Assembly (NCBI GenBank): GCA_026709415.1
Contig: JAPOSZ010000021.1
Span: 42,139 to 106,138 of the forward strand
Direction of reading: 5' to 3'
Origin: Flavobacteriaceae bacterium
Lineage (GTDB): Bacteria; Bacteroidota; Bacteroidia; Flavobacteriales; Flavobacteriaceae
DNA length: 64,000 nucleotides
Numbering within the stretch: the first letter of the stretch is position 1; each line of letters starts with the position of its first letter. Under the pieces are notes generated by a model. It made no database searches. It was not told the DNA's origin and saw only the letters and a program-made list of their open reading frames with translations. Below are positions 1-10,400 of the stretch, in pieces. The translations under genes were made by a program, and so were the position numbers.

Positions 1-192
1 AACACATTTATTTTTCATGCAGGAACTCAAATGGGGAAAAATGATCGCATTTTAACCAACGGGGGAAGAGTTTTAACCGTCACTTCTTTGGGCAACAATC
101 ACCATCAAGCTCTAGAGAGATCCTACAGAAGAATGGCATCCGTCCGCTTTAATCGAAAATACATTCGAAGGGATATCGGTTACGATTTATAA
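1..192 (+). CDS. purD: Phosphoribosylamine-glycine ligase, C-terminal end (partial)
   Basis: Only the last 63 codons are inside the window; the reading frame is open from base 1 and ends with TAA at 190-192. The peptide has the typical C-terminal GARS features: a FHAGT segment, then NGGRVLTVTSLG, and a final run of basic residues (YRRM, FNRKYIRRDIG). The full enzyme joins phosphoribosylamine and glycine in step two of purine synthesis, in the cytoplasm. The next gene is on the opposite strand and overlaps this stop region tail to tail. The match is to a strongly conserved C-terminus, so I am fairly sure despite the truncation. Confidence 0.85.
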   Translation, partial: NTFIFHAGTQMGKNDRILTNGGRVLTVTSLGNNHHQALERSYRRMASVRFNRKYIRRDIGYDL

Positions 193-417
193 AAAAGAAT
201 GCGCGGTGATCGTTTTGTCTTCTTCACCCCTTTGATCAAACAGATTCAATTGTCTAATCCAATAGATTGCAGCCACTAAACCGATGAATAAGAATAACCA
301 ATTGATGGAATTCGAATAATTCCAATTTAATTCTTCTAAAAACCGTAGTTTTTCTAATGGAACGAGCAAATAGTTTTCAAAAATGTAGGCAATCCATTCC
401 CAAAAATTTCTCATCAT
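187..417 (-). CDS. Small DUF6341-like membrane protein
   Basis: This 76-residue protein has an amphipathic N-terminal part (WEWIAYIFENYLLVPLEKL), one clear membrane segment at about residues 39-56 (INWLFLFIGLVAAIYWI) and a conserved-looking acidic tail (RGEEDKTITAHSFL). Small proteins of this layout with an AHSFL-like end sit next to purD in many Flavobacteriales and are grouped as DUF6341. They have sometimes been labelled uracil phosphoribosyltransferase, which nothing in this sequence supports. The start is ATGATG at 412-417. The gene converges on purD with a 6-bp overlap. Function unknown; family assignment is from remembered synteny and tail motif. Confidence 0.6.
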   Translation of the reverse strand: MMRNFWEWIAYIFENYLLVPLEKLRFLEELNWNYSNSINWLFLFIGLVAAIYWIRQLNLFDQRGEEDKTITAHSFL

Positions 418-529
418 GTTTATAAAAATCGGTTCAAAGATACTTATCGTATTCGACTTTCCTCATGAATAGATTAAAAATTTTCAGATTCTATCTCAAT
501 GTGTCCCTTGGTTTTTCTATTTTGAATTC

Positions 530-1159
530 ATGCTTGACTTTGGCATAAAAAACTTTAGTTCAAAGGCTTTAATCATCTTTAACAAAACGATAGATGATTA
601 TCATGTATTTGATGATGTGAATCAAAAAGAAAACAACCCATTTGAAAAAGGCAAAATCCAACACATACTGTATAGCAAATGTTGGATCGATACCATTCAA
701 TGGCATTTAGAAGACATCATAAGAATTCCAGATATATCTCCGATCAAGGGGATGGAAATAAAGCGACTCATTGATCGTTCCAATCAAAAGCGAACCGATA
801 CGGTTGAATCTTTAGACCAATTCTTTTACAACGCATTTCTAAACGTCAAGCCAAAAAAAGAGGCGTATTTGAATACTGAAACACCAGCTTGGGCCATTGA
901 TCGGTTTTCCATTTTAGCGCTGAGAATTTTCCATATGAAAGAAGAGTGTCATCGTCTCGATGCCCCTAGAAAACACATTAATCAATGCAATAAAAAACTC
1001 CATGTTCTATTGGCACAACAGGATCAACTCATGTCAGCTATTGATCAGTTATTTGAACTAATTTATCAAGGCAACATCATTTTTAAGCCTTTTATGCAAA
1101 TGAAAATGTATAATGATGAAAATCTAAATCCAGCCCTTTATTCAAAAAACAAAAACTGA
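530..1159 (+). CDS. DUF4254 family protein
   Basis: This 209-residue soluble protein carries the DUF4254 signature: an early acidic DDVNQKENNPFEKG segment, then a YSKCWIDTIQWHLEDIIR helix around residues 48-66 and KRLIDRSNQKRTD around 78-90. The family is found in Bacteroidota, usually beside glycosyltransferase or lipopolysaccharide genes. That holds here: the next gene is a GT9 glycosyltransferase whose reading frame is already open before this stop, which suggests translational coupling. The biochemical role is not established; a part in envelope glycan assembly is inference from the neighbour. The ATG at 530 puts the conserved region at the normal distance from the N-terminus. Confidence 0.8.
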   Translation: MLDFGIKNFSSKALIIFNKTIDDYHVFDDVNQKENNPFEKGKIQHILYSKCWIDTIQWHLEDIIRIPDISPIKGMEIKRLIDRSNQKRTDTVESLDQFFYNAFLNVKPKKEAYLNTETPAWAIDRFSILALRIFHMKEECHRLDAPRKHINQCNKKLHVLLAQQDQLMSAIDQLFELIYQGNIIFKPFMQMKMYNDENLNPALYSKNKN

Positions 1160-1175
1160 TTCGATTTCTAATTCA

Positions 1176-2162
1176 ATTCCCACAATACTGGTTTTAAGAT
1201 TTTCGGCTTTAGGAGATATCGCCATTTTGGTTCCGGTATTAAAATTTCTAACCCAACAACACCATGTCAAAGTCTTGTTGGTCGCTCCTGAAGTAGTCGC
1301 TCCCCTTTTTAAAGAATTAAAAAATGTGAAGATTATACCCATTTCAAAAGGATTAAAACTTCCAAAGTTGGTTGAATTAGTTCGGTTCTCAAACAAACTA
1401 CAAAAGGAATCTTTTGATTATATTGCAGATTGTCATGATGTGATTCGGTCTAAATTATTGAGATTAATTTTGAGCCCAAGGGGCAACAAGGTGGCCATTA
1501 TTGATAAAGGAAGAAAAGAAAAAAAGACCCTAACGAGCTATCCCAAAAAGGATTTTTATCCCATAAAAGCAACCTTCCAACGGTACGCCGATGTCTTCAA
1601 TTCACTGGGATTTCCAATTTCAGTTGAAATACCACCATTCATTACTTCAACTAATCGTTCACAGAACGATAAAAAGAAAATTGGCATTGCTCCCTTTAGT
1701 CAGCACGCGGGTAAGTCTTATCCTTTAGAATTAATGCAGCACGTCGTTGGTAAACTCAATAAAAAGAATTTTGAAATACTTTTATTTGGGGCTCCGAATG
1801 AAACTAAATTGTTGGATTCTTGGAGTCAAAAATTCAATATCATCAATACCTCTTCTTGTTCATTAGATAAGCAATTAGATTTGATTTCAGGATTAGATTT
1901 AATGGTGAGCATGGATTCTGCCAATGGACATATGGCTGCAAATTATGGCGTGAAAGTATTAACTATTTGGGGCATGACCCACCCTTTCTTAGGGTTCAAG
2001 CCCATTGGTCAACCGGACAAACATCAAATTCTATTGGATCGCACGGTTTACCCCAAAGTCCCAACTTCAGTTTTTGGAAAAAAATTACCTATCGAATATA
2101 AAAACGCCATGCACTCCATATCACCAGATATGATTATCTATCGAATCAATCAAATTCTATAA
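1176..2162 (+). CDS. Glycosyltransferase family 9 (heptosyltransferase-like)
   Basis: A GT-B enzyme of the ADP-heptose:LPS heptosyltransferase family (GT9), expected to add a sugar to lipopolysaccharide core at the inner face of the cytoplasmic membrane. The N-terminal Rossmann motif ILVLRFSALGDIAILVPVL is complete, and the C-terminal half has the GT9 donor-site pattern VSMDSANGHMAANYG followed by LTIWGMTHPFLG. The first ATG/GTG/TTG in frame is the TTG at 1227, which would delete most of the Rossmann motif. The conserved start must lie upstream, where only ATT (1176, giving MPTILVLRFSALGD) or ATA (1185) are available. I use ATT 1176 as a provisional start. The gene follows DUF4254 by 16 bases. 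Confidence 0.8.
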   Translation: MPTILVLRFSALGDIAILVPVLKFLTQQHHVKVLLVAPEVVAPLFKELKNVKIIPISKGLKLPKLVELVRFSNKLQKESFDYIADCHDVIRSKLLRLILSPRGNKVAIIDKGRKEKKTLTSYPKKDFYPIKATFQRYADVFNSLGFPISVEIPPFITSTNRSQNDKKKIGIAPFSQHAGKSYPLELMQHVVGKLNKKNFEILLFGAPNETKLLDSWSQKFNIINTSSCSLDKQLDLISGLDLMVSMDSANGHMAANYGVKVLTIWGMTHPFLGFKPIGQPDKHQILLDRTVYPKVPTSVFGKKLPIEYKNAMHSISPDMIIYRINQIL

Positions 2163-2261
2163 TCAAATGTTTTTTCATTCAATAAATAGCCGTCATTGAT
2201 CATTTACGGTCGTTTATAATAGTTAACAACCATTTAGAAATCTCCCATACCTATAGAATTC

Positions 2262-3022
2262 ATGAGTCAACCACATTACAAATACAAAGACCCACTCAAC
2301 TTGGATTTCACCTATCTGAAAAATGTTTCTATACCAAATGGAATTCTTGATGGTAATGATGCTCGATGGGTGAGGCGTGATGAAACGGTAGTTATCTCTG
2401 GTATTGAAATCAAGGCCGGCTTCTTTTACTTAGGAAACACACTCAAGTCATTAAAAAGAAACACACAAGATAGAGCCCTGATTAATCCAAAATTCAAAGT
2501 GGAACCGGATGATTCCTATAATATTCTGAGAGATAACTCTTTAAGCTGGAAGAGTTATTCAAGATTCACACCTAAAGCAAGATATCAAATGGTTAGCCTC
2601 AAAAAAACGCTCTATAAAAAAACTACCATCCGTGTTTTTGATACACTACTATTATGGATTTGAACGTCGCATATTGGTTGATGCTCGACTGGGTTTAGTA
2701 GATGATGATGACTTTATAGCTATTTTCGAAGAACTCAAAAGGATTGCCATTCTCTTAAGAGATTTCTACTACGAGCTCAATCCAAAAGTTCAAATGCTCA
2801 TGGAATTAATGGGTGTGATGAGACCTGATGTAATCGATGATGAATTTTTATTAGAACGCCCCTCACCAGATTCATTGTATGTCTCCGTACTACTAACCGA
2901 TCACATGTACGAAGACAAAGGCTTATCACCAAAGATTGCGCTAACTTATGTCAAATCTCAATCTAACTTTCAAAACTTTTACTATATATTCAAACATTGC
3001 CTTGATAAGGCCATTGAATTCT
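2262..3022 (+). pseudogene. Decayed TerB-N domain gene (5' part only)
   Basis: Two overlapping frames read as one TerB-N protein. The first (2262-2663) has DARWVRRDETVVISGIEIKA and GFFYLGNTL; the second (from about 2632) has HYYYGFERRILVDARLGLV and MELMGVMRPDVIDDEFLL. These match, motif by motif, residues 35-210 of the giant protein at 7449-11276. A frameshift joins them near two A7 tracts (2601-2621). The region between YLGNT and the GFERR block is scrambled, so it is not a single error. The reading is lost near 3020, where a TnpB remnant on the other strand begins. No TerB or TerB-C part was found downstream. It is a relic of a second copy of the TerB-N system. Confidence 0.75.
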
Positions 3023-3033
3023 TCATTAGGGAA

Positions 3034-3288
3034 TTATATACTTTCATAACCATTGTTTATCGAATGATTATTCCAGTCCGATTGACACTTCAAGGTATTC
3101 AGCCGCTCATCCGCACGGATAATTGGTCTTACAAACACTCCATGTCCGTTTTTTAGTATAGTCCCCTTCCCGGAGGCCCATATGTTTTGTGCCGCATTAA
3201 TATCCGCGTTCTCCGTATGACCGCATTGCTGACAAACAAATCGTGATTGTGATAAACGATTATGCTTTGATACATACCCGCAAATCAA
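3034..3288 (-). pseudogene. TnpB (IS200/IS605 OrfB) C-terminal fragment
   Basis: About 84 residues that match the end of a TnpB RNA-guided nuclease: half of the first zinc knuckle (ICGYVSKHNRLSQSRFVC), the second CQQCG knuckle, and the RuvC-III stretch TENADINAAQNI with its catalytic Asp. The rest of the nuclease, the first Cys pair and any tnpA partner are missing, so the nuclease cannot be active. It lies antisense to, and ends at, the decayed TerB-N gene, suggesting a transposon insertion helped destroy that gene. In intact elements the omega-RNA overlaps the tnpB 3' end; the matching place here is about 2990-3060, but I cannot identify its structure. Confidence 0.75.
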
Positions 3289-3741
3289 AAGTCTTTGGAA
3301 TAAAAAGCAATAAACGCCAAGAAAAGAAATGATACCTTATCACCATACTGAATCTTCAAGGGGCATCCATTGATGATACTATTACAACTTTATTGAAGTC
3401 AAAAGCCTAGCATCCAAAAAGGCCATAAAATTCTTCAAAGTTTTAAATCTTGGAATCGATTGCCTACCATTTGATGATGTCACCAATTACGAAGACTCTA
3501 ACCCCACCCTAAAATGAGAGGTCACAGAAAATCAACTTCTAAAAATCATGACCGGATAAAAAATGATGGAATAATAAGTCGAGAATCCCAAAATTAGTGG
3601 AATATGGAGATTTTTTGGAGGAAATCAATATCGGATTAGTTGATCCATATGCTGAAAAAGGAAAAAAACTGTTACCCCGTAGTTCCCATTTTTTTTGACT
3701 CTACATTATCCCAAGGGGTCTTCTTTTCACTACCACTCACC
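3289..3741. other. Gene-free stretch with decayed coding remnants
   Basis: No intact gene. Short open pieces on the plus strand (for example around 3407-3510 and 3590-3690) have protein-like codon use but are broken by stops and shifts, and I cannot assign them to a family. They may be the decayed 3' part of the TerB-N relic or of the inserted element. The stretch ends at the 3' end of the subtilase gene on the minus strand. Confidence 0.4.
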
Positions 3742-6098
3742 TTAACCTGTGTTTTTGTTGTTAACATCAATTTTCACTTCTTCTCTAAGTTTAATATCTG
3801 AATACTTAAAGTTCCTATCTGTTAATAATCTTGACACTTCATTATAAATCTGACGATGTCCTTGGGTATCTCGAATCGTCATAATCATAGTAAAATCCTG
3901 ATTCAAAAGTTCACCATCATCTTTAGCCATTGTTTCGGCAAAATGCCTATAAGTACCTTTAATCTCTAAGTACCATTTCCTTTTGTGTTCAAGGCAATCT
4001 TTTTGTCTTGCATCTTTCATTTCACTAAGATTTATAGAATACTTTTTAATGGGTTGATATTTATTCCCATAATGAAGCAACACTCTTTCTCTAGCATACT
4101 CACTTTCATTACCTTTCACGTATTTATTTCTAAAATTGGAGGTCAATAAAACGTTCTGAGGATTTTCCCTCCCTATGGGATTTAACACGTTTGATTTTGT
4201 GACATCTCTATCTTTAATCTTTTCATATGTGCCAAATTTTATTTCTAAATTAGATTGACAATATTCTGAACCTTGCTTTTCTATGAGAATTGGTTGTCCA
4301 ACAAGCGTAACTTTTATATCACCATAGAAATAATCATCTTCGTCAACCATTTTTTCAGGAAAAAGAAAATCTAGTATTTCTATGTATTCCCCTTTATTGA
4401 TGTTCTCTTGTAGAATTAGAGTGATTTCATGAGGACTATTATAAATTATTTCATCGGCTAACGAAGCAACTCCAAAACCCATTTGCTTTATTTTATCACT
4501 AATTGGAATACTTAACGCTGAGGGGAATTTTGCCGAATGGATAGCCAATGCCTTTAAAAGTATTGGATTAAACTTTTCATTGATCTTAAAATTTAACTCC
4601 GCTAACAATGAAGTTACTCTAGGAGTTGAAAAACTGGTGCCAATGACTTTAACAACACTTCCATTAGTTGCTATTGCCTTAACTCCATTTGGAATCACCT
4701 TACCTTCACTCTTTCCAGCATTTCCACCATATGAAACTAAATCTGGTTTTATACTATTCGCTGGCCCAGGTCCAATTCTACTAAAAGGCGATAGATGATT
4801 TTCCTCTGCAATATCATATTGATTTTTAATATGCGTTATAGAACCCACTACAAGAGAACGAATGGAATCTCCTGATTTTGCTATTCTACTTTTAGGAAAT
4901 CCTTTCTCAAAGTTTGTGCAATTTCCAGCAGACTTACAGATTATAACTTCATTGAGTAATTGTATCTCATCTAAGGCCTTGCCAAAATCTGAAAAATCAT
5001 TTAAATCCACCTCAATATTAGTGCCTAAAGAAAGATTCCAAATCTTGATATTCGAGTTCTTATTTATAGCTTCCCTAATATTTGCTATTAACTCATCTTC
5101 ATATATTTTTTCTTTCTTTGAATCAGGAAAAACGGTAGCATCGAATAGTTTACACCCAGAACTACCTGTCCATAATTTTCTTTCTAAACAGTCTCCATAA
5201 ATTAAGATACTTGATACACAAGTACCATGCGCAGGATCTGTACAATCAGCCGGATAAGATGAAAAACTTCTTTCCTCAATCCAATTCTTTAAATATTTAT
5301 TTTTGGCAATTCCAGAGTCTAAAATTCCAACGATAGGATATACTTCATTTTTTATCGGTTCTTTTATCTCTATTTTTTCTGTTGTTTCCATGAAGTCCAT
5401 ACCTAAACTATATTCTGGCATCAATGTGATTGATTCAAGAGCTTCAAAATCACTTATACTATCTAATTGAGACTGGGTGGCCTTGGTTTTATAAACTATC
5501 AAACCTCTAGAATAATTCACTTCTTTTACTCTTAAACCTTTTTCCTCACAAAATCTATAAAATAAAGTTCTAATAGCCCCGTTCATTTCATAATTCAGAA
5601 AGTTAAACATAGAAATTTTGACTGTCGATCGTTTTTCAACATTGGCAACATAAGGTTTAAACCTTTCAATGTTTTCTACAGCCGATATAGCTTTTGAGTT
5701 TTTACTTGAATTGTTAATATTCCTTTTTACCGCTTTTAGATGCTCTACATTATCCAATTTCACAATGGCACTATTTGAATCCATAAAACCTATGAAATTG
5801 TTTCTTAAAGAGGTGCCATTAAATAATTTATGAATCTCTTTCCTATGAGATTTAGCTATTGCATTGTCATCAATATCAACTTTTAGTGTCGCTGGAATAA
5901 AGCTTCTTGAAGCATCACGATTATTAAAAAAATATCCAATTCATCCAAGGGTTTTAAAAGGTTATTTGCCCTTGAAAGTAATTCATCTCCATCAAGTTGC
6001 CATTTTGGTGGACGATAACTTCCACCTCCCTCAACTTTTCTATCATCTATTTTTTGTCTTTTATAAAACAGCTTTATAGGTAACTTGTTTTCAGCCAT
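3742..6098 (-). CDS. ietS: IetS-like subtilisin-family serine protease (frameshifted)
   Basis: S8-family protease, second gene of the IetAS anti-phage pair. In the 680-residue 3' frame (3742-5784) the triad is visible: Asp156 in VGILDSG, His186 in HGTCV, oxyanion Asn288 in SAGN, Ser384 in GTSFSTP. The family's N-terminal region lies upstream in another frame: MAENKLPIKLFYKRQK starts at ATG 6098 and runs to about 5943, then, after a one-base shift in the A7 tract at 5936-5942, continues as NNRDASRSFIPATLKVDI into the main frame. One extra base there restores a protein of about 785 residues. The ATG overlaps the ietA stop by 8 bases. The shift may be a sequencing error, slippage or inactivation. 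No signal peptide is seen, so it should act in the cytoplasm. Confidence 0.8.
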
Positions 6099-7191
6099 CT
6101 TGTTCAACATTTAATGCGTTTCTTACTTGCCTAATAGATACATCTAAATTATTCGCTATTTGTTTTTGAGTCACACAACTTTCATTTAAAAAACGAATCA
6201 TTTCCACCAAATTAAATCGATTATTGTGCTTGTACTTATAATATTCTGAAAAGATTTCAAGGTATTCGAATTCTTTATTTTGAATAATCGAATTATAGTA
6301 TGCGCTGTTCATTATTTTGACTATTTCAGAGTGAGATAAATCTTTCAAATATGACACTAACAAATCAAATTTTTTATTCCCAATTTCTAACTTCGGGTTT
6401 ACTTTCTTGAAGTGGGCTACTACAAGTTTCTTGATTTCTTCAACACTGGGCTTATTAACATAAAATATCTTCTCAAACCTTCTCCACACAGCTGAATCTA
6501 ACAACTTCTCATGATTTGTTGCGGCAATTAAAACACCAGTTTTCATAAAACAATCAATATTCTGAAGTAAACTATTGATGACTCTTTTCAATTCGCCCGT
6601 TTCATGAATATCATCTCTTGCTTTGGCTATGGCATCAAATTCGTCTAAAAACAGAACACATGGTTTCCTCTTAGCATAATCAAACAACTTTCTAATATTC
6701 TTTGCCGTATTACCTAAAAGAGATGATATTAATGAGTCTAATCTAGCGATTACAATAGGAATTTCTAATTCTTTTGCAATGTGTTTTGCTAACGTTGTTT
6801 TACCACATCCAGGTGGGCCATATAACAACAAAGATAAATTCATCTCTAATCCTTTGCTTTCAATTTTATTCTTTGAGTTTACTAGAGTGATGAAGTTATC
6901 GATAGGCTCTTGAGTACTTTTAGGAATTGAAATATCAAGCTTTATATCCTGTGGAAGAAGTACATCTGCAATACTCAGTCTAGTGTCACTATCCACAGGG
7001 GAATCAAATAACTCATCTTTAAAGACAGGAGTTCCGACAGATCCTTCGATTGTTTTGATGATTTTATCAGCAAGTTTTTCATCTCCATCTTCTCTCAGCT
7101 TTTTAGCTAGGTGCTTTGAATAACTTAGGACTTTCTTCAGATCTTTATTCATGCCCCCTTCAATTATTTTAATTAACTCCGTATAATACAT
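6091..7191 (-). CDS. ietA: IetA-like AAA+ ATPase
   Basis: A 366-residue AAA+ ATPase with Walker A GPPGCGKT (125-132), Walker B VLFLDEFDAI (about 179-188), a sensor-1 region VLIAATNHE and an arginine pair (WRRFEK) after it. The N-terminal 115 residues form a helical region; the C-terminus (FLNESCVTQKQIANNLDVS) looks like a helix-turn-helix. An ATPase of this type followed by a subtilase is the two-gene IetAS arrangement, first described for plasmid incompatibility in Agrobacterium and later shown to protect against phage. The partner overlaps by 8 bases, so the two are translated together. Likely role: an ATP-driven switch or unfoldase that controls or feeds the protease. The ATG at 7191 is the only suitable start. 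Confidence 0.85.
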   Translation of the reverse strand: MYYTELIKIIEGGMNKDLKKVLSYSKHLAKKLREDGDEKLADKIIKTIEGSVGTPVFKDELFDSPVDSDTRLSIADVLLPQDIKLDISIPKSTQEPIDNFITLVNSKNKIESKGLEMNLSLLLYGPPGCGKTTLAKHIAKELEIPIVIARLDSLISSLLGNTAKNIRKLFDYAKRKPCVLFLDEFDAIAKARDDIHETGELKRVINSLLQNIDCFMKTGVLIAATNHEKLLDSAVWRRFEKIFYVNKPSVEEIKKLVVAHFKKVNPKLEIGNKKFDLLVSYLKDLSHSEIVKIMNSAYYNSIIQNKEFEYLEIFSEYYKYKHNNRFNLVEMIRFLNESCVTQKQIANNLDVSIRQVRNALNVEQDG

Positions 7192-7368
7192 ATAGCTATT
7201 TTTCGATTAGATTGCTACAAATATACCAAAAAACGTCATCAAAATGCTGTTTACTGTAATTAAATAGTAACATAACGATATTTTTACAAAACCAATCGGT
7301 ACTATACATATAATATCACGTCGTATTTCTAACCGTTTCGGATGTCCATTCATTGAAGATCAATCAAC

Positions 7369-7376
7369 TAATTTTG
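7369..7376 (+). promoter_or_regulatory. Possible Bacteroidota -7 box before the TerB-N operon
   Basis: TAATTTTG fits the Bacteroidota -7 consensus TAnnTTTG and lies about 75 bases before the TerB-N gene, inside the 257-base gap between it and the divergent ietA. No clean -33 TTTG box was found at the usual distance, so this is only a candidate. Confidence 0.3.
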
Positions 7377-7448
7377 CGTGAGTTAGGGTATGATGAAATA
7401 TAGAAATCAACCGATAAAAAACCAATTAGAGTATCTTTTGCTATTTGG

Positions 7449-10400
7449 TTGACAATGAATGAATTAGTTTATCCATACCAAAACCCATACAATCTCGATA
7501 ATACCTATCTAAGTAACGTCCACCTAGAAGAAGGAATACAAGAAAAGAGTACTGCTCGTTGGATTAAAAAAGGAGAACATGTCATCATTAATGGATTAGA
7601 AATCAAAAATGGTCTCTTCTATTTAGGAACAAGTCTCATGGCTTTGAATGGGGAGACACAAGATCAATCTCTCATCAATCCCAATCTAAAAGTGCATTTT
7701 TCAAATGCTTACGTTTCCAACTATACTTACCGATACTCCCCTTGTGATTATTCCGAATTAGAACCCATTATTCGTGGAAAATACCTCCAATGGCTCGCTT
7801 CAGAAAAAGATGATCTTAATATTCCATTACCTTTTTTAGAGTTATATTTTTTTGGAATAGAACGACGCATCCTTGTCGACTCTCGATTAAATCTCGTAAG
7901 TAATGAAGATTTTATCGATATCTTCGATGAATTAGGGCGTATGGCCTCCTACTTCGATAGAAAACAAAAACAGTTAGTATCAAAGTATCGTTTGCTCATG
8001 GAATTAATGGGCATGATGCGACCTGAAATCATTTCACACGATATCCTACTTGATAAGCCCACTGAAAAATCAATTTATGTCTTTTATTTACTGACAAAGG
8101 CCTATGATCAAAAAAAAACCTGGTCAAATCAACTATTACTAGCGTATTTCAAATCCCATGTTAGCTATGGTATCCAACTTCGGATGCTTGATTGTCTAGA
8201 TCAATTGTATACGCTAGCGATGCATCGATTCAAAGAAAAAAACCCTCAAGGCATCGAGTTAAAACGAGCCGATTCTTATTATTCAAAGAGCCGATACAGA
8301 CCGTATAATAGTGATTTATCCTTCGGCTTAGTCAAAACATCAAATGATACTGAAGAATGGAAAATAAAATTTTTCACGACCAAAACTGATGATTTTTATT
8401 CGATGCTTCATCAAAGTAAAGAAGAAATGGTTGAGTATGTCAAATACATGAAACTAAAGGATGCTTCCCCCTCAGATATTCTTCCAACTTTATTGATGCC
8501 AAAAGTCATGCACTCCGAAAAAGCATATGAGATCCTGAAAACTTTTAAGGATTGGGTGCATACAAAGCATACAAAAGGCCAAGGCCCTTTTCTTGTTGAC
8601 CTCAAGGACATTTGGAAGTTTGCTCATGTGAAACCTCCGAAAAGGATTAATCGAAAAGAAAAAATCCATTTAGGATTTTTAATTCCTCAAAATGGTATCG
8701 GAATGATTCCTTCTTTAGATTTTGATCAAATGTTGACAGAGTATCGGGGAAAGATTGGGATTTTCTATCATAAAGATTTTGACAACTGGAGACCTTCAAC
8801 CCTCTATAAATTCATTGAATATGCCATTTCAATATGCATTAGCATTGCTAAGGCAAAAAACAATCAAATAACGGAGTTTCATTGGAATTTTATGACCAAT
8901 CTCATTGATCAAAATATTTATTTGTCTTCCGTTGAAAAGGCATCTCTCCATACGGTACTTCTTTGGCAAAGTTCTTTAGAAAAACAAAGGAATTTAGTTG
9001 GCATCTCCACCCATGAAATAGATTATATCTTAAAGGTCGCTTTGGGGAGCCTTTTGGTAGAAATAGCAACGATCGATGGGGATCGTTTACCCAAACGCAA
9101 CAGTGTTGTTAAACGAATCTTTAATGCCCTCGAAATCGATCAATTGGTCTATTTGAATCATTACACTTCAGATTCTCCCGAACCTAGCTTATGGAGGAAA
9201 ATATTTTCCTCTGAATTTGAAAAAGAAGGAATCGCATACCATGATTTAACTTTTGCAAAGTGGATACGCCCAAACGAAAAGGTGACTATCGAAGGGGTTG
9301 AGATCAATGGTGGTTTTTTCTATTACGGCGATATACTGATTGGTCAAAATAAAACCAAACAAGATGTTTCGGTCATATCAGAAAAAAACATTCATCGAGA
9401 TGATTCATACCGATATTGGTATTACTACAATCGAATCAAGGGGTTTTATGAATTATATGATTCCCAACGCAAGGAATATTTACAATGGATAGCCTCGAGT
9501 CGCAACGACATCACCACCAAATTATTTGTACTTGAAGCTTATTTTATCGGCATCGAAAGAAGAGTTATTATTGATTCAAAAATTGAACTCGTGGATAACA
9601 CTGAATATTTAGAAAATTATCATGAAGTCCAAAGACTGCAACGAGTTTTCGGAGAAGAATACCCAGAATTCAATCAAAAGTTATGTGATTTGCTTGGTTT
9701 GATGGTTGTGATGAGACCTGATTTGTTTGCAGATTCCCATCAGTCAGAAATTTTTTTTCAAGGAATCTACGGTGTCATCTACAAAATGGCTTTGCATACA
9801 AAAAACAATAAACCCATCAAAGGCCCCTTGATGTGTGGGTATTTATACTCCAAATTTAATAATCCATACTATGACGCCGTTCAATTAGACCCGGTCCATT
9901 TCTTAAAATACTTCTCTCACCACTTTGATAAAGAATTTCCTGAAGGAATCAAATTAAATTCGACAGAAGCTTCCTTAAAGTTTCGCTATCAACCGGTGAA
10001 TCCATCTCTTGTGGCATGTTATTTAACACCACCTAATGATTTAAATCTACCTGATTTCAACGAACTTCCATATCATGATCTGTCTCGAATTTTTGATGAT
10101 GCCTCATATTATTTCGATCATTCTATAAGCTACCTTGAACGAGATTCCACTTCGAATAAAGATTTGGCATATCTATCGATGATTCCAAAAGTATCTCTCA
10201 ACTCAAAAGAACTTGAGAGATTGAATCATTTGAAGCATTGGTTGGATAATGCCTTATTGAATCAACATGGATTGATTGAAATTGATGAATTATTACCAAA
10301 AATTGTCGCGGACCCAAGCCAAATAGACTCTCAAGATTGTGAATATATTATCAACACTTTTACCCATTTTTCAGGATATGCTTATGCTCCTAACTCAACA

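Noticed and set aside
3034..3156. Continuation of the plus-strand TerB-N relic beyond 3030
   Set aside because: The plus frame there is the shadow of the TnpB fragment on the minus strand, which has Cys knuckles and the RuvC-III motif.
4580..5200. Plus-strand open frames opposite the subtilase gene
   Set aside because: They are antisense shadows; the minus frame carries the complete catalytic motifs.
7192..7448. A hidden small gene or antitoxin between ietA and the TerB-N gene
   Set aside because: No frame with protein-like content was seen on either strand; the gap is better explained as a divergent promoter region.
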